From: Coxiellaceae bacterium
GTDB taxonomy: Bacteria > Pseudomonadota > Gammaproteobacteria > Coxiellales > Coxiellaceae
Length of the DNA: 64,000 nt
Assembly (NCBI GenBank): GCA_011523685.1
Contig: WTGG01000018.1
Location: 1-64,000 of the forward strand
Direction of reading: 5' to 3'
Positions 37,099-47,394 of this stretch are shown piece after piece. A program made the position numbers and the translations under genes. Positions within the stretch are counted from its first letter, which is position 1, and the number at the start of each line of letters is the position of its first letter. Below the pieces are notes generated by a model. The model was not told the origin of the DNA and made no database searches. It saw nothing but the letters and a program-made list of their open reading frames with translations.

Positions 37099-39633
37099 AT
37101 GACTAATCATTTTACAATTGTTGGCGCAGGTATTGCCGGCAGCACCTTAGCTTTATCACTCCTTAAAAAGGGCCATAAAGTCACGATGATTGCACCACAG
37201 CACGCGAATGATGGCAGCAATTCACTGACATCCAATAAACAACCAGGAAGATCAACACTAGGCGCACACTACAAAGATATTCCAACCGCACGTGAGATGG
37301 TCTATGACTCGTTAAAAACACTGATTGATTTAAAAAAACTTGGCTTCCCTTTCATTCTTCAAAACGGAAATCTTAACTACGATTGCTTTGAAGGATATGG
37401 TGAACGTGACCACCCCAGTCGAAACACAGCATACATACCCACTAAACCCGAACATGTTGCTGAACTTCATGATGTTTGCTCAGCTATTCAAGAGAAAATT
37501 AATGATCTCTGGGAGGGAGATCAATTTACCGATGATGAAAAACGCTTCTTGTTGACCATATACCCACACGATGAACAGGCTAAAAATGACTCACTTCATC
37601 CAATTCAATACGTTAGACCACTACCCGATACTGCATTTACCACGGGTACTGTAGATGCAAGATTACAAGCCAGCAGTTATCAAAGTTGTGAAATGCAAAT
37701 TAACGGTAGATTTCTTATCCAATGGCTTTGGACTGAAATAAACAAGCATGAAGCCAATAGTCAATTTACATACATACGCGGAAGCGTAAGTGAAATATTA
37801 AATAAACCGAATGCAACATCTTTTCCTGGAGATGTCTTAAAACAAAAATCTATCCATGTTAGCTATAAAACCGATACTCATAGAATACTAGAACTACCAA
37901 CCAATACAGTAGTTCTGTGCGCCTATGATCAAAACTTTGAACTACATGCTGCATATTTACAGCATCTGCAAGAACAACCTTCAAGAGAATCAGAGCACAC
38001 CTCCGCATCAAGCCAAGAAAGACCAACTTCACCACGCCAAAAATTTAAAGTCTCTTCTAGAATAAAAATCATTGCCACTGCAAAACTTAGCGGTGGTCGC
38101 CATCAGCAATGCTCTTTAATGAAAGTCTATAGTGACGGCAGTATGCTGACCCCATGGAGAGAAGATGAAGTTAAATATACAGACCAAGTGATTACCAATT
38201 TAGCCAGCCAAACTATTCATCATGGCACAGAAACATTATCTAGCAATGAGCACCAACCTATTTTTGAACCGTATTGGTCAAACCCTATATTTAAATATTT
38301 TTACGAAGGAACGAAATACACAGATTGCTACAACAAAGCGAATCAAGGGGACTTCTACTCTTTAGCCACAAGACCAAACAAACAAAGCCTGATTGCTGAA
38401 GACCTTACATCACTAAAAGAAGAAGAAAAGACTCGAGCACAGAGAATTTCAATCACAGATGATGATATTGAACAACTAAATACAGGCGTGATTACACACT
38501 CAATAGAAAATGCTGCTAGAATATTAATGCAAAATAGCTTCACACGTGACTATCGGTCACTATTTGGCGTCATTAATGACGTACAACATGGCCTAGTTAT
38601 TACCACCGGAAGTCCGGATCTTGAGCAACAATTAAGAGCCACTAGCGAACAAACTATACATCAAAGGGATCAACGAGACCTCTTATTTGTTCAACCCAGC
38701 GATATCAGTCAAATTGAAAATCAATTCTTTGGCCTATATACACGCAAAGCCATGCATGGCAACCGATTTATAGAAGCGGCTGAAACAATAACCCTTTCCT
38801 TAGAACGACAAAATATTCTCAAAAGGATGATAGACCAAAAAGTTCAAGAACATCGAGAAATATTTTATCGAACTGTACTATTAGTAGACGCAACAACAAT
38901 TGAACATTATAACCATAGTGTAGCGACTCACTATGCCAATGTGATACATAAAATACCTAACTTTAACAACATACCGCTGAGCTCATTATCCGTAGATGAA
39001 TTCAATCAGAAGAAAACCAGTATCCTTCAGCAATTTCAAGCGGCCCTGAATACCATTCAGTTTAATGTAGCTTACAGTCTACCTCGCAGAAATAGAGCCG
39101 GTAGCATTGGAAGTAATAGTGACACAGAAGGAACAACCACTAGCTGCGAAGAATCTGTCACTTCACATCAAGGCAATTCATCACCACCAGGAACACCAAC
39201 TCGACCGACAAAACCCCAGCAATCACCTGAAACTGACAAGGTACGTCATGCACTCAACCAATCCACACCTGAAAAAATTTCATTATTAAGAGTAGACACG
39301 CCAGTTTATGGTCTCGCACATGATGATTATCTAGACCTTGAACCAAGTGATATACATACTGAAAGATCACTCGCCAAGCAACAAGCAACTTTTTTTGGAA
39401 TCAGATCATTAACAACAAGTACTACCAGACACCCAGCAACTATAGATGAAAAACCAGAGAGCTCTCAGCCCAAAAAAATTCATAAAAAAGCCGAACCTGT
39501 CTTTATGCATTCTGAAAAATCACACACTAAGCCGCAAGTAACTTTTCTTGGAACCAAACATAACACAAAAAAACGCTCACTAATGGCCAATCACGCACCA
39601 GAAAGTGTTAAACAAACAAGGATTAAAAAATAA
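37099..39633 (+). CDS. Large FAD-dependent oxidoreductase (DAO-like) with disordered tail
   Basis: 844 residues. An N-terminal dinucleotide-binding fold is clear: FTIVGAGIAGSTLALSLLKK (GxGxxG) with an acidic/polar strand end at about residue 30. GRSTLGAHYKDIP follows, as in D-amino-acid-oxidase-like enzymes. Residues about 310-640 hold the substrate-domain part, with FFGLYTRKAMHGN and similar. From about 665 the protein is Ser/Thr/Pro/Lys-rich and disordered and carries two copies of a short motif, KQQATFFGIRS and KPQVTFLGTKH. Most bacterial DAO proteins have about 400-550 residues, so the protein is unusually long. Reaction and substrate unknown. The hybrid sensor kinase starts 36 bases downstream, likely the same transcript. 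Confidence 0.7.
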   Translation: MTNHFTIVGAGIAGSTLALSLLKKGHKVTMIAPQHANDGSNSLTSNKQPGRSTLGAHYKDIPTAREMVYDSLKTLIDLKKLGFPFILQNGNLNYDCFEGYGERDHPSRNTAYIPTKPEHVAELHDVCSAIQEKINDLWEGDQFTDDEKRFLLTIYPHDEQAKNDSLHPIQYVRPLPDTAFTTGTVDARLQASSYQSCEMQINGRFLIQWLWTEINKHEANSQFTYIRGSVSEILNKPNATSFPGDVLKQKSIHVSYKTDTHRILELPTNTVVLCAYDQNFELHAAYLQHLQEQPSRESEHTSASSQERPTSPRQKFKVSSRIKIIATAKLSGGRHQQCSLMKVYSDGSMLTPWREDEVKYTDQVITNLASQTIHHGTETLSSNEHQPIFEPYWSNPIFKYFYEGTKYTDCYNKANQGDFYSLATRPNKQSLIAEDLTSLKEEEKTRAQRISITDDDIEQLNTGVITHSIENAARILMQNSFTRDYRSLFGVINDVQHGLVITTGSPDLEQQLRATSEQTIHQRDQRDLLFVQPSDISQIENQFFGLYTRKAMHGNRFIEAAETITLSLERQNILKRMIDQKVQEHREIFYRTVLLVDATTIEHYNHSVATHYANVIHKIPNFNNIPLSSLSVDEFNQKKTSILQQFQAALNTIQFNVAYSLPRRNRAGSIGSNSDTEGTTTSCEESVTSHQGNSSPPGTPTRPTKPQQSPETDKVRHALNQSTPEKISLLRVDTPVYGLAHDDYLDLEPSDIHTERSLAKQQATFFGIRSLTTSTTRHPATIDEKPESSQPKKIHKKAEPVFMHSEKSHTKPQVTFLGTKHNTKKRSLMANHAPESVKQTRIKK

Positions 39634-39669
39634 GAAAGTAAATTTTCAGAATATTTATCAGGCAGAACA

Positions 39670-41613
39670 ATGACACATCCAGAAAACTATAATACATCAC
39701 CCATTTTAGAAATGGTTAAAACAGCTTGCTATCAAGACAGTCAGCCTCTTTATTGGGTCATCGATGACAAACAAGTTATTCAGCATAGTGAAGTACACAA
39801 CCACATAACATTAACTCATCAACAAAACAAAAACAGTTTTCATGAGTTTTGTGTATTATCAAGCCTAGAAAATCCGATTCAAAGTATTAACTTTTCTGAA
39901 CAAACAATTACACTCAGCCCAATTTCACGATGGAAAAATAAGAACACAACACGTTACTTTAAATTTCAAGCACAATTTATCGATAATGGTGACCACTGCT
40001 TATTAATTGCTTTCGACATCACACAAAACATAGAACTAGATGATAGCCAGCTCAAACTTGAGTTTCTCCAGAATATTATCGACCACCTCCCTTACCACTT
40101 ATTCTGGAAAGATGAGCATTCAACGTTCCTAGGCTGTAATAGGGTTTTTGCCAAACAAGCCGGCCTCAATAATCCAGATGAGATTATTGGTAAAACAGAC
40201 TATGATCTTCCATGGGATAGAAAAAACAGCGATATTTATATCCTTGATGACCAACAAGTGATTCGATCACAGCAACCCAAACTTAATATCGAAGAAATCA
40301 TGCAAGTTAATAATCATCGATCTGTGTTATTGACCAGCAAAGTTCCTCTCATTAAACAAGGAAAGACCATTGGAATCATCGGTATATTTCAAGATATCAC
40401 CGAACGAAAAAACATGGAAAATGAGTTATCCATGGCTAAAAGTACAGCTGAAAAAGCACTTAATGCAAAGTCACAACTTTTAGCCACAGTTAGCCATGAA
40501 CTAAGAACCCCTCTTCATGGCATCCTTGGATTAACACAGATCATTGAAGACACACAAGTCGGCTCTTCTATAAATGAACACACTTCTGATATTAAAAAAC
40601 TGGCTCACTCATTACTCTTACTCGTTAATGACTTATTGAGCTTTACCCAATATGAAAAATATGACCCTACTATTAAACAAACCACTTTCTCATGCTACGA
40701 ACTTGCAGAATCACTAGTGAAACAGACACAACATGTCTGGCCTAACCACTCAAGCATCGATGTGTGCTACCAAGTTGACCATCAAATCCCTCATCGAGTG
40801 ATAGGTGATGAATTACGCATACGACAAATACTGCATAACCTCTTAGGTAATTCACACAAGTTCACACATAATGGGAGAATAGCCATAGAAATCGATTTAG
40901 TGAGCGAAACTAACCAATCTGCTACAATTAGATTTTCAGTCAATGACTCTGGAATTGGAATCCCAGAAGAATTACAACAAAAAATATTTTCAGCATTTTA
41001 TCAAGTCAACCAACATGGAACATCACATGCTCACAAAGGCATTGGCCTTGGCCTATCGATTAGCCAACAACTCTGTAAAAGCATGGGGAGCGAATTACTG
41101 GTGATTAGCCAAGAAAACATGGGCTCAGAGTTTCACTTTACTCTCACACTGGACAAAGCTGAACATGCACAAATCATCACGAATGACACGCATAAAACAA
41201 AACAACTCCCATCTCTTGAAAAAAATATTTTTATTATTGAAGACGATGCCATTAACCAAAAAGTCATGATCTATTTTCTTGAAGAGATTGGTTGTCAATT
41301 CGCAGCAGCTCATAGTGGAGCTGATGCCATCGATCATCTCCGCGATCACCCTAACCGCTATGACACAATTATTCTAGATATTGGACTACCCGACATTAGC
41401 GGACTTGATTTGATACATACAATACAACAAGAAACGGCTTATACTAACACCCCTATCATTATTCTCACAGCGCAAGTGCTAGAAAACAAAGATGAACTAT
41501 TTACTCAACACTCCACGCTAAGTAGCATTATCACCAAACCAACCAGCATTCAGCCAATCTATGACGCGATTCAAAAAACCACTAGCCAGAAAACTGAAAA
41601 GACTATTAACTAA
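39670..41613 (+). CDS. Hybrid sensor histidine kinase with PAS and receiver domains
   Basis: 647 residues, no clear membrane segments, so a soluble sensor. A PAS domain spans about 130-247 (LPYHLFWKDEHSTFLGCN...IIGIFQDITERK). HisKA has the phosphoacceptor H276 in ATVSHELRTPLHG. HATPase motifs: NLLGNSHKF (N box), DSGIGIP (G1) and KGIGLGLSI (G2). The receiver domain has E524/D525/D526, phosphoacceptor D570 (ILDIGLPD) and K623 (ITKP). No HPt domain and no partner response regulator is nearby, so the phosphate target is unknown. The N-terminal 120 residues are a possible second, diverged PAS. It follows the FAD oxidoreductase by 36 bases, suggesting redox sensing; inference. Confidence 0.88.
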   Translation: MTHPENYNTSPILEMVKTACYQDSQPLYWVIDDKQVIQHSEVHNHITLTHQQNKNSFHEFCVLSSLENPIQSINFSEQTITLSPISRWKNKNTTRYFKFQAQFIDNGDHCLLIAFDITQNIELDDSQLKLEFLQNIIDHLPYHLFWKDEHSTFLGCNRVFAKQAGLNNPDEIIGKTDYDLPWDRKNSDIYILDDQQVIRSQQPKLNIEEIMQVNNHRSVLLTSKVPLIKQGKTIGIIGIFQDITERKNMENELSMAKSTAEKALNAKSQLLATVSHELRTPLHGILGLTQIIEDTQVGSSINEHTSDIKKLAHSLLLLVNDLLSFTQYEKYDPTIKQTTFSCYELAESLVKQTQHVWPNHSSIDVCYQVDHQIPHRVIGDELRIRQILHNLLGNSHKFTHNGRIAIEIDLVSETNQSATIRFSVNDSGIGIPEELQQKIFSAFYQVNQHGTSHAHKGIGLGLSISQQLCKSMGSELLVISQENMGSEFHFTLTLDKAEHAQIITNDTHKTKQLPSLEKNIFIIEDDAINQKVMIYFLEEIGCQFAAAHSGADAIDHLRDHPNRYDTIILDIGLPDISGLDLIHTIQQETAYTNTPIIILTAQVLENKDELFTQHSTLSSIITKPTSIQPIYDAIQKTTSQKTEKTIN

Positions 41614-41855
41614 TTATCACTATTTTAAATATCAGATAGACTGAAAAATTTGTTAGATCCGTTTGCATACATCACGCACTACATCCTCACCTAAAAACAC
41701 TCGTTAATATATCACCACAGTTATCACTCATTTCCTTAAGCTCCTCTTAAAAAAACAACTGGGTGACTTTTAATTGATATATCTTTACACCTTCTTCACT
41801 ATACTTAACATTTATAGTATAAAAATTATTTTGACCACATTATTAGGCTAACGAC

Positions 41856-42629
41856 ATGGAAACACATTATGAAATCGCCAAAGATTGGCTACCTCGATAC
41901 ACTGGAATGCCTTTAAAAAATTTTGGACCCAATATCTTACTGACTAATTTTAGTCATTATGTAACACTTTTTTCTGAAAAATTTGACTGCGAGATATACG
42001 GGAAAGACAAACCAATGCAAGCCTGCAGTAATGACTCCGGCATTACTATCATTAACTTTGGTATTGGAAGCCCGAATGCAGCTACGATAATGGATTTACT
42101 CTCAGCGATCAAAACCAATGGTGTACTCTTCCTTGGAAAATGTGGCGGCATGAAGAAGTCCACCGATATCGGAAACTTCATTCTGCCTATCGCAGCTATA
42201 CGCGGAGAAGGAACCAGCCATGATTACTTTCCACCTGAAGTGCCTGCATTACCATCGTTTAAACTACATAAACTTGCCTCTGAAAAAATTATTGAAAAAA
42301 ATTATGACTATCGAACAGGGGTTGTTTACACGACTAATCGTCGATTATGGGAGCACGACAAGAGCTTTCATGAAAGACTAAAAGTAACTACCAGCATCGC
42401 TGTAGATATGGAAACAGCGACTATCTTTATTGTCGGACACCGAAATGCTATTTCTCGTGGCGCATTACTACTGGTATCTGATACTCCTTTCTTAGCTTCA
42501 GGGGTTAAAACCAGCGCCTCAGACAAACAAGTTACTGCACAATTCTCACAAGACCATTTGGAAATTGGCGTCAACACCATGCAAGATATCAATACGAAGG
42601 GCGAAAAGATTAAGCACTTTCATTATTAA
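41856..42629 (+). CDS. amn: AMP nucleosidase, short form
   Basis: 257 residues. The nucleoside phosphorylase fold is marked by NFGIGSPNAATIMDLLSAI, LFLGKCGGMKK, RGEGTSHDYFPPEVPALP, VYTTNRRLWEHD and VDMETATIF. This is the compact AMP nucleosidase without the N-terminal regulatory domain of the 484-residue E. coli enzyme. It cleaves AMP to adenine and ribose-5-phosphate, adjusting the adenylate pool. It stands alone and converges on the htrA gene 14 bases away. Confidence 0.9.
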   Translation: METHYEIAKDWLPRYTGMPLKNFGPNILLTNFSHYVTLFSEKFDCEIYGKDKPMQACSNDSGITIINFGIGSPNAATIMDLLSAIKTNGVLFLGKCGGMKKSTDIGNFILPIAAIRGEGTSHDYFPPEVPALPSFKLHKLASEKIIEKNYDYRTGVVYTTNRRLWEHDKSFHERLKVTTSIAVDMETATIFIVGHRNAISRGALLLVSDTPFLASGVKTSASDKQVTAQFSQDHLEIGVNTMQDINTKGEKIKHFHY

Positions 42630-42643
42630 TCTTTCGACACCCC

Positions 42644-43759
42644 CTATTGCGTCGCCACCAAAGCAAGCGTTGTTTGATAGACCTTTCCGCCGCGATAGTA
42701 AGTCACCTTCACCCTAGAACCCACTGATTTCTTTTCTAATATATGATAATACTCCAATGAATTATTAATTCTGTAGCCATCCAGACCAACAATTACATCA
42801 CCTAATTGCAATGTTCCATTACGCTTACGAGATAAACCTTTTAAACCTGCTTTCTGTGCTGGTGATCCCGCTTGAACAGACTGAATAACAACACCAGGCA
42901 TAACTGAAGAAGGAATTAATTCATCACTCAATGGTGCAATCCCTATAGAAGGACGAATCACCTTACCATAACGAATGATTTGCGAGACTGCAGACTTAAC
43001 TGTATCAACCGGAATAGCAAAAGCTATCCCTGAAGAACTTTTAGTATTAGAAACAATCATTGTATTCATACCAATAAGACGACCATGACTATCTAATAAA
43101 GGACCACCTGAATTACCAGGATTTACTGAAGCATCCGTTTGTATTAAACCTTGATCAGACCAACTACCTGTCTGGCTAATATAGCGATTCAAAGCGGAAA
43201 TAATCCCCGTTGTCATACTTTTATCTAAACCATAAGGGTTACCGATTGCAATTGCCAATTGCCCCACCTGCAAAACCGATGAATCACCCAATTGTATCTG
43301 CGATGTTTGTAATTTTTCTGGTAGTTTTTTTAATGAGACTAATCTCAACACAGCAATATCATTACGCTTATCAAAGCCAATCAAACGAGCCTTAATAACG
43401 TTATTTTTTGAAAATTTGACACTAAAGTGCTTCCCCTTAGCAATCACATGATAATTCGTCACAATGTAACCTTTTGAGTTCCATAAAAAACCAGAACCTC
43501 GGTACCGTGAAGCATTACGACCTGAGCGAATAACAGAAGATGATGTGGGATTAGTATTTATATTAACCACAAAAGGGGACATCCTCTTAAATACCGAAAT
43601 CATATCTGACTCTATTTTTAGATAATCTTCAGTAGGCATCGCACTATAAACTACAGAGCTGGCGCCAACGACCAAGCTAAGAAGAAAAATGATCAAAAAA
43701 AATTTACGAGCAAGCATCTGAACAAGCGAAAGACCCGATTTAAAAAAAGAATACACCAT
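42644..43759 (-). CDS. HtrA/Deg-type periplasmic serine protease
   Basis: 371 residues from the chosen start, ATG 43759, which has GGAGG seven bases upstream; a six-residue longer frame begins at 43777. One uncleaved-looking hydrophobic segment near the N-terminus is followed by the trypsin-like domain: catalytic H104 (VTNYHVIAKG), D134 (RNDIAVLRL) and S217 (NPGNSGGPLL). One C-terminal PDZ domain (SVMPGVVIQSVQAGSPAQKA...). The single PDZ and N-terminal anchor resemble DegS more than DegP, but the role (regulated or general proteolysis) is open. Adjacent to dnaJ-dnaK-grpE. Confidence 0.87.
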   Translation of the reverse strand: MVYSFFKSGLSLVQMLARKFFLIIFLLSLVVGASSVVYSAMPTEDYLKIESDMISVFKRMSPFVVNINTNPTSSSVIRSGRNASRYRGSGFLWNSKGYIVTNYHVIAKGKHFSVKFSKNNVIKARLIGFDKRNDIAVLRLVSLKKLPEKLQTSQIQLGDSSVLQVGQLAIAIGNPYGLDKSMTTGIISALNRYISQTGSWSDQGLIQTDASVNPGNSGGPLLDSHGRLIGMNTMIVSNTKSSSGIAFAIPVDTVKSAVSQIIRYGKVIRPSIGIAPLSDELIPSSVMPGVVIQSVQAGSPAQKAGLKGLSRKRNGTLQLGDVIVGLDGYRINNSLEYYHILEKKSVGSRVKVTYYRGGKVYQTTLALVATQ

Positions 43760-43866
43760 TACAATGCCTCCATGCATTCACACTAATGTTACTGACTATC
43801 AGGATAGCGCATGTTGAAACATCAGGCCAGTCATGACTAACCAGCCCACATGCATACAAGAAAGAC

Positions 43867-45009
43867 TTAGTCAGCCTGAAAAAAACTCTTTACAGAGTCA
43901 AACCACCCTTTAGCTTTTGGGTTATGACGCTTGCTATCTGAGGCTAATAAGTCATCGAACTGTTTAAGCAAAGCAACTTGCTCATCCGTTAAATTAACCG
44001 GCGTCTCAATAGACACTCGACAGATCAAATCACCTATCCCACTACCACGTAACCCTTTAATGCCCTTACCTCGTAAACGGAAGGCCTTACCTGTTTGCGT
44101 TTCAGCAGGAATCGTCAGTTTAACTGGCCCCTTCAACGTAGGCACTTCAACATCGCCACCAACAGCAGCTGTAACAAACCCTAAAGGGATTTCACAATGC
44201 AAGTCATTACCTTGACGTTTAAACACTGCATGCTCTTTCACAGCGACTTGCACATATAAATCACCGGCAGAAGCCCCATTAAGACCAGCCTCTCCTTCAC
44301 CACTTAAACGTACACGATCCCCACTATCGACACCTGCAGGCACTTTAACTGATAATGTTTTACGCTTATGGACACGGCCCTTACCATCACAGGAACCACA
44401 GGGACTCTTAATGACCTGACCAGTACCACGACAATTACGACACGGTTGTTGCACAGCTATGAAGCCATGCTGCATTTGAACCTGCCCGGCCCCACGACAA
44501 GTTGGGCATGTCTCTGCGCCAGATCCTTTTTTAGCACCACTACCACTACAAGGTTCACAACCTACCCAAGTAGGAACAACAATCTCTCTTGTGACACCGT
44601 TAACAGCCTCTTCCAAGGTTAAGACCAACTCATAAGCTAAATCGGAACCTTGCTGAGCTTGTGTACGTCCACCGCCACTTTGACGACCACCACCAAAGAT
44701 ATCACCAAAAATATCGCCAAATATATCACCCATATCACCGAAGCCACCAAAACCACCAGCCCCGCCTGCACCACCACGTGAAGGATCAACACCAGCATGA
44801 CCAAATTGATCATACGCTTGACGTTTACTAGTATCTGACAAGACAGCATAAGCTTCTTGCACTTCTTTAAACTTCGCACTAGCGGCATCATCACCTTGAT
44901 TACGATCAGGGTGATATTTCATCGCCGCACGACGATACGCTTTTTTTATCTCCGCTGCATCCGAACCTTTTGCAACGCCTAATACCTCGTAATAATCCCG
45001 CTTTGACAT
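43867..45009 (-). CDS. dnaJ: Hsp40 co-chaperone DnaJ
   Basis: 380 residues. J domain with YHPDRNQ, then a Gly/Phe-rich linker ([17 protein letters not shown]), then four zinc-binding repeats: [24 protein letters not shown] and CGSCDGKG. C-terminal substrate-binding domains follow. It hands unfolded proteins to DnaK and stimulates its ATPase. It lies 119 bases after dnaK, with two hairpins between. Confidence 0.96.
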   Translation of the reverse strand: MSKRDYYEVLGVAKGSDAAEIKKAYRRAAMKYHPDRNQGDDAASAKFKEVQEAYAVLSDTSKRQAYDQFGHAGVDPSRGGAGGAGGFGGFGDMGDIFGDIFGDIFGGGRQSGGGRTQAQQGSDLAYELVLTLEEAVNGVTREIVVPTWVGCEPCSGSGAKKGSGAETCPTCRGAGQVQMQHGFIAVQQPCRNCRGTGQVIKSPCGSCDGKGRVHKRKTLSVKVPAGVDSGDRVRLSGEGEAGLNGASAGDLYVQVAVKEHAVFKRQGNDLHCEIPLGFVTAAVGGDVEVPTLKGPVKLTIPAETQTGKAFRLRGKGIKGLRGSGIGDLICRVSIETPVNLTDEQVALLKQFDDLLASDSKRHNPKAKGWFDSVKSFFQAD

Positions 45010-45046
45010 GAATTAACCTTTACCGTCTTTGATAGTCCATACAACA

Positions 45047-45069
45047 ATGCCTGCGCAATGCGCAGGCAT
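45047..45069 (-). other. dnaK-dnaJ intergenic hairpin 2
   Basis: ATGCCTGCGC and GCGCAGGCAT pair with a three-base AAT loop, a very stable GC-rich stem in AT-rich sequence. No T-run follows on the minus strand, so full termination is unlikely. Probably an mRNA processing or attenuation point that lowers dnaJ relative to dnaK. Confidence 0.5.
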
Positions 45070-45085
45070 GATTTATAAACAACAC

Positions 45086-45103
45086 AGCCGGCACAAGCCG
45101 GCT
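45086..45103 (-). other. dnaK-dnaJ intergenic hairpin 1
   Basis: AGCCGGC and GCCGGCT pair around ACAA; 26 bases beyond the dnaK stop on the minus strand and just ahead of the second hairpin. Same likely role. Confidence 0.5.
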
Positions 45104-45128
45104 ATGCTGTCATCTCACTAAGGCCATA

Positions 45129-47075
45129 TTAGCCTTTATTTTTATCTTCCTTCACTTCTTCAAACTCAGCGTCAACTACATCATCCGCTGTTGATTCAGA
45201 AGAAGTTTCAGCTGATGCTGTATCTTCAGCGCCAGGAGCAGCACCTTCAGTACCACCATTTTTAGCATATAAACGCTCAGCCATTTTAGAAGAAGCATCA
45301 GTTAAAGCCTTGGTTTTAGCTTCAATAGCGTCCTTATCATCGCCAGCCAGCTCTGCCTTCAGCTCTTCAATGGCCTTCTCAATAGAGGCTTTTTCTTCAG
45401 CATCAATATCATCACCTAGTTCTTCCATAGACTTAGTTGTGGAATGGATCATACTATCAGCTTGATTACGCACTCCGACCAACTCTTGGAATTTCTTATC
45501 GGCGTCTTTATTGCTTTCAGCATCACGCACCATCGCTTCGATCTCTTCATCAGATAAACCACTAGAGGCTTTAATAACGATTGATTGCTCTTTACCCGTT
45601 GCTTTATCTTTAGCTGACACGTGTAAAATACCATTTGCATCAATATCGAAAGTAACTTCAATTTGAGGCACACCACGAGCAGCAGGAGGTATATCTGACA
45701 AATCAAAACGACCTAATGATTTATTGGCAGAAGCCATATCACGCTCACCTTGAAGAACATGCACAGTTACAGCTGTTTGATTATCATCAGCTGTTGAAAA
45801 CACCTGAGATGTTTTTGTTGGGATTGTTGTATTTTTCTCAATGAGTTTTGTCATCACGCCACCCATAGTCTCAATACCTAACGACAAGGGTGTCACATCT
45901 AATAATAAAACGTCTTTCACATCGCCCGATAAAACAGCACCTTGAATCGCCGCACCCATAGCTACAGCTTCGTCAGGGTTAACATCGTAACGAGGCTCAC
46001 GACCAAAATAATCTTTAACTGCCTCTTGTACTTTAGGCATACGAGTCTGTCCACCGACTAAAATGACATCGTCGATATCAGAGACTTTTAAACCAGCATC
46101 TTGAATAGCTGTCTTACATGGTTCAATGGTTCCAGTTACTAAGTCTTCAACTAGCGACTCTAATTTCGCACGTGTCACTTTGATATTTAAATGCTTAGGT
46201 CCACTAGCATCTGCTGTGATATAAGGAAGATTGACATCAGTTTGTTGTGCAGACGATAACTCAATTTTTGCTTTTTCAGCAGCTTCCTTCAAACGCTGCA
46301 GTGCCAATGGATCATTATGAAGATCTACACCCGAATCTTTCTTAAATTCATCGGCTAAATATTCAATTAAACGTAAATCAAAGTCTTCACCACCTAAGAA
46401 GGTATTACCATTAGTAGCCAATACTTCAAATTGATGCTCACCATCAACATCAGCAATTTCAATAACGGAGATATCGAAGGTACCACCACCTAAGTCATAC
46501 ACAGCGATCTTACGATCACCTTTTTTCTGATCAAGTCCGTAAGCTAATGCTGCAGCAGTTGGTTCATTAATGATACGTTTGACTTCCAAACCTGCAATTT
46601 TACCTGCATCTTTTGTAGCTTGACGCTGTGAGTCATTAAAGTAAGCAGGAACTGTAATTACAGCTTCAGTAACTTCGTGTCCTAAATAGCTCTCTGCCGT
46701 GTCTTTCATCTTGCGAAGAATTTCAGCTGAAACCTGAGGTGGCGCCATACGATCATTATTTGCTTCCACCCAAGCGTCACCATTATCAGCTTTTACAATC
46801 TTGTATGGAACCATTTTGATATCTTTTTGAACTACCTTGTCATCAAAGCGACGACCAATTAAACGCTTAATAGCAAATAATGTATTATCAGGATTAGTGA
46901 CAGCTTGACGTTTCGCTGGTGCTCCAACTAAAATCTCACCGTCTTTAGTGTAAGCAATAATAGATGGTGTTGTGCGCGCACCTTCAGCATTTTCAATCAC
47001 ACGGCGCTCACCGCCCTCCATAATTGCAACACATGAATTTGTTGTTCCTAAGTCAATACCAATTACTTTACCCAT
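45129..47075 (-). CDS. dnaK: Hsp70 chaperone DnaK
   Basis: 648 residues. ATPase domain motifs: [27 protein letters not shown] and [14 protein letters not shown]. Linker [15 protein letters not shown], substrate domain and a flexible acidic lid ending [12 protein letters not shown]. Central cytosolic chaperone, acting with DnaJ and GrpE. It has its own sigma-32 promoter 85-113 bases upstream. Confidence 0.97.
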   Translation of the reverse strand: MGKVIGIDLGTTNSCVAIMEGGERRVIENAEGARTTPSIIAYTKDGEILVGAPAKRQAVTNPDNTLFAIKRLIGRRFDDKVVQKDIKMVPYKIVKADNGDAWVEANNDRMAPPQVSAEILRKMKDTAESYLGHEVTEAVITVPAYFNDSQRQATKDAGKIAGLEVKRIINEPTAAALAYGLDQKKGDRKIAVYDLGGGTFDISVIEIADVDGEHQFEVLATNGNTFLGGEDFDLRLIEYLADEFKKDSGVDLHNDPLALQRLKEAAEKAKIELSSAQQTDVNLPYITADASGPKHLNIKVTRAKLESLVEDLVTGTIEPCKTAIQDAGLKVSDIDDVILVGGQTRMPKVQEAVKDYFGREPRYDVNPDEAVAMGAAIQGAVLSGDVKDVLLLDVTPLSLGIETMGGVMTKLIEKNTTIPTKTSQVFSTADDNQTAVTVHVLQGERDMASANKSLGRFDLSDIPPAARGVPQIEVTFDIDANGILHVSAKDKATGKEQSIVIKASSGLSDEEIEAMVRDAESNKDADKKFQELVGVRNQADSMIHSTTKSMEELGDDIDAEEKASIEKAIEELKAELAGDDKDAIEAKTKALTDASSKMAERLYAKNGGTEGAAPGAEDTASAETSSESTADDVVDAEFEEVKEDKNKG

Positions 47076-47394
47076 GATACCTCTCCAGTTAATGTAACTT
47101 ATTGTTATTAAATAAAAAAATAAATGCCAACATCGTCAAACTTGTTGATCCATACTTCATAGATGGGGGTCGTGAAAAATATTTCAAGAGATGCAAAGCA
47201 ATTAATTCACTAGCTAAAATATCATGCAATGGACAATTTCCTACAAAGATAAGAGATCAGATCTTACATTAAAAAAATGTCCCGCAGTCTACATTGAAGA
47301 TCACGGATGGCCACTCGCCACATGGACGTGGTACCATAGATTAGCCAAACGTTTTCTTTATTTTCAATAAGTTAAATGCCTTATTATTACTCAA
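47076..47394. other. 319-bp grpE-dnaK intergenic region
   Basis: Holds the sigma-32 promoter described separately. Around 47314-47332 a GCCACATGGACGTGG block contains complementary CCAC/GTGG arms and may form a small structure behind grpE. No open frame of interest. Confidence 0.5.
47160..47188 (-). promoter_or_regulatory. Sigma-32 heat-shock promoter of dnaK
   Basis: Minus strand: CTTGAAA (47188-47182), spacer of 13 bases, CCCCATCTA (47168-47160). This almost exactly fits the RpoH consensus CTTGAAA and CCCCATNTA at 13-15 spacing. The transcript start would fall about 75 bases ahead of the dnaK ATG. Confidence 0.85.

Noticed and set aside
36920-37102. 60-residue frame whose stop overlaps the start of the FAD oxidoreductase (ATGA)
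   Set aside because: The overlap hints at coupling, but there is no good ribosome site, the composition is not protein-like and it matches nothing; probably chance.
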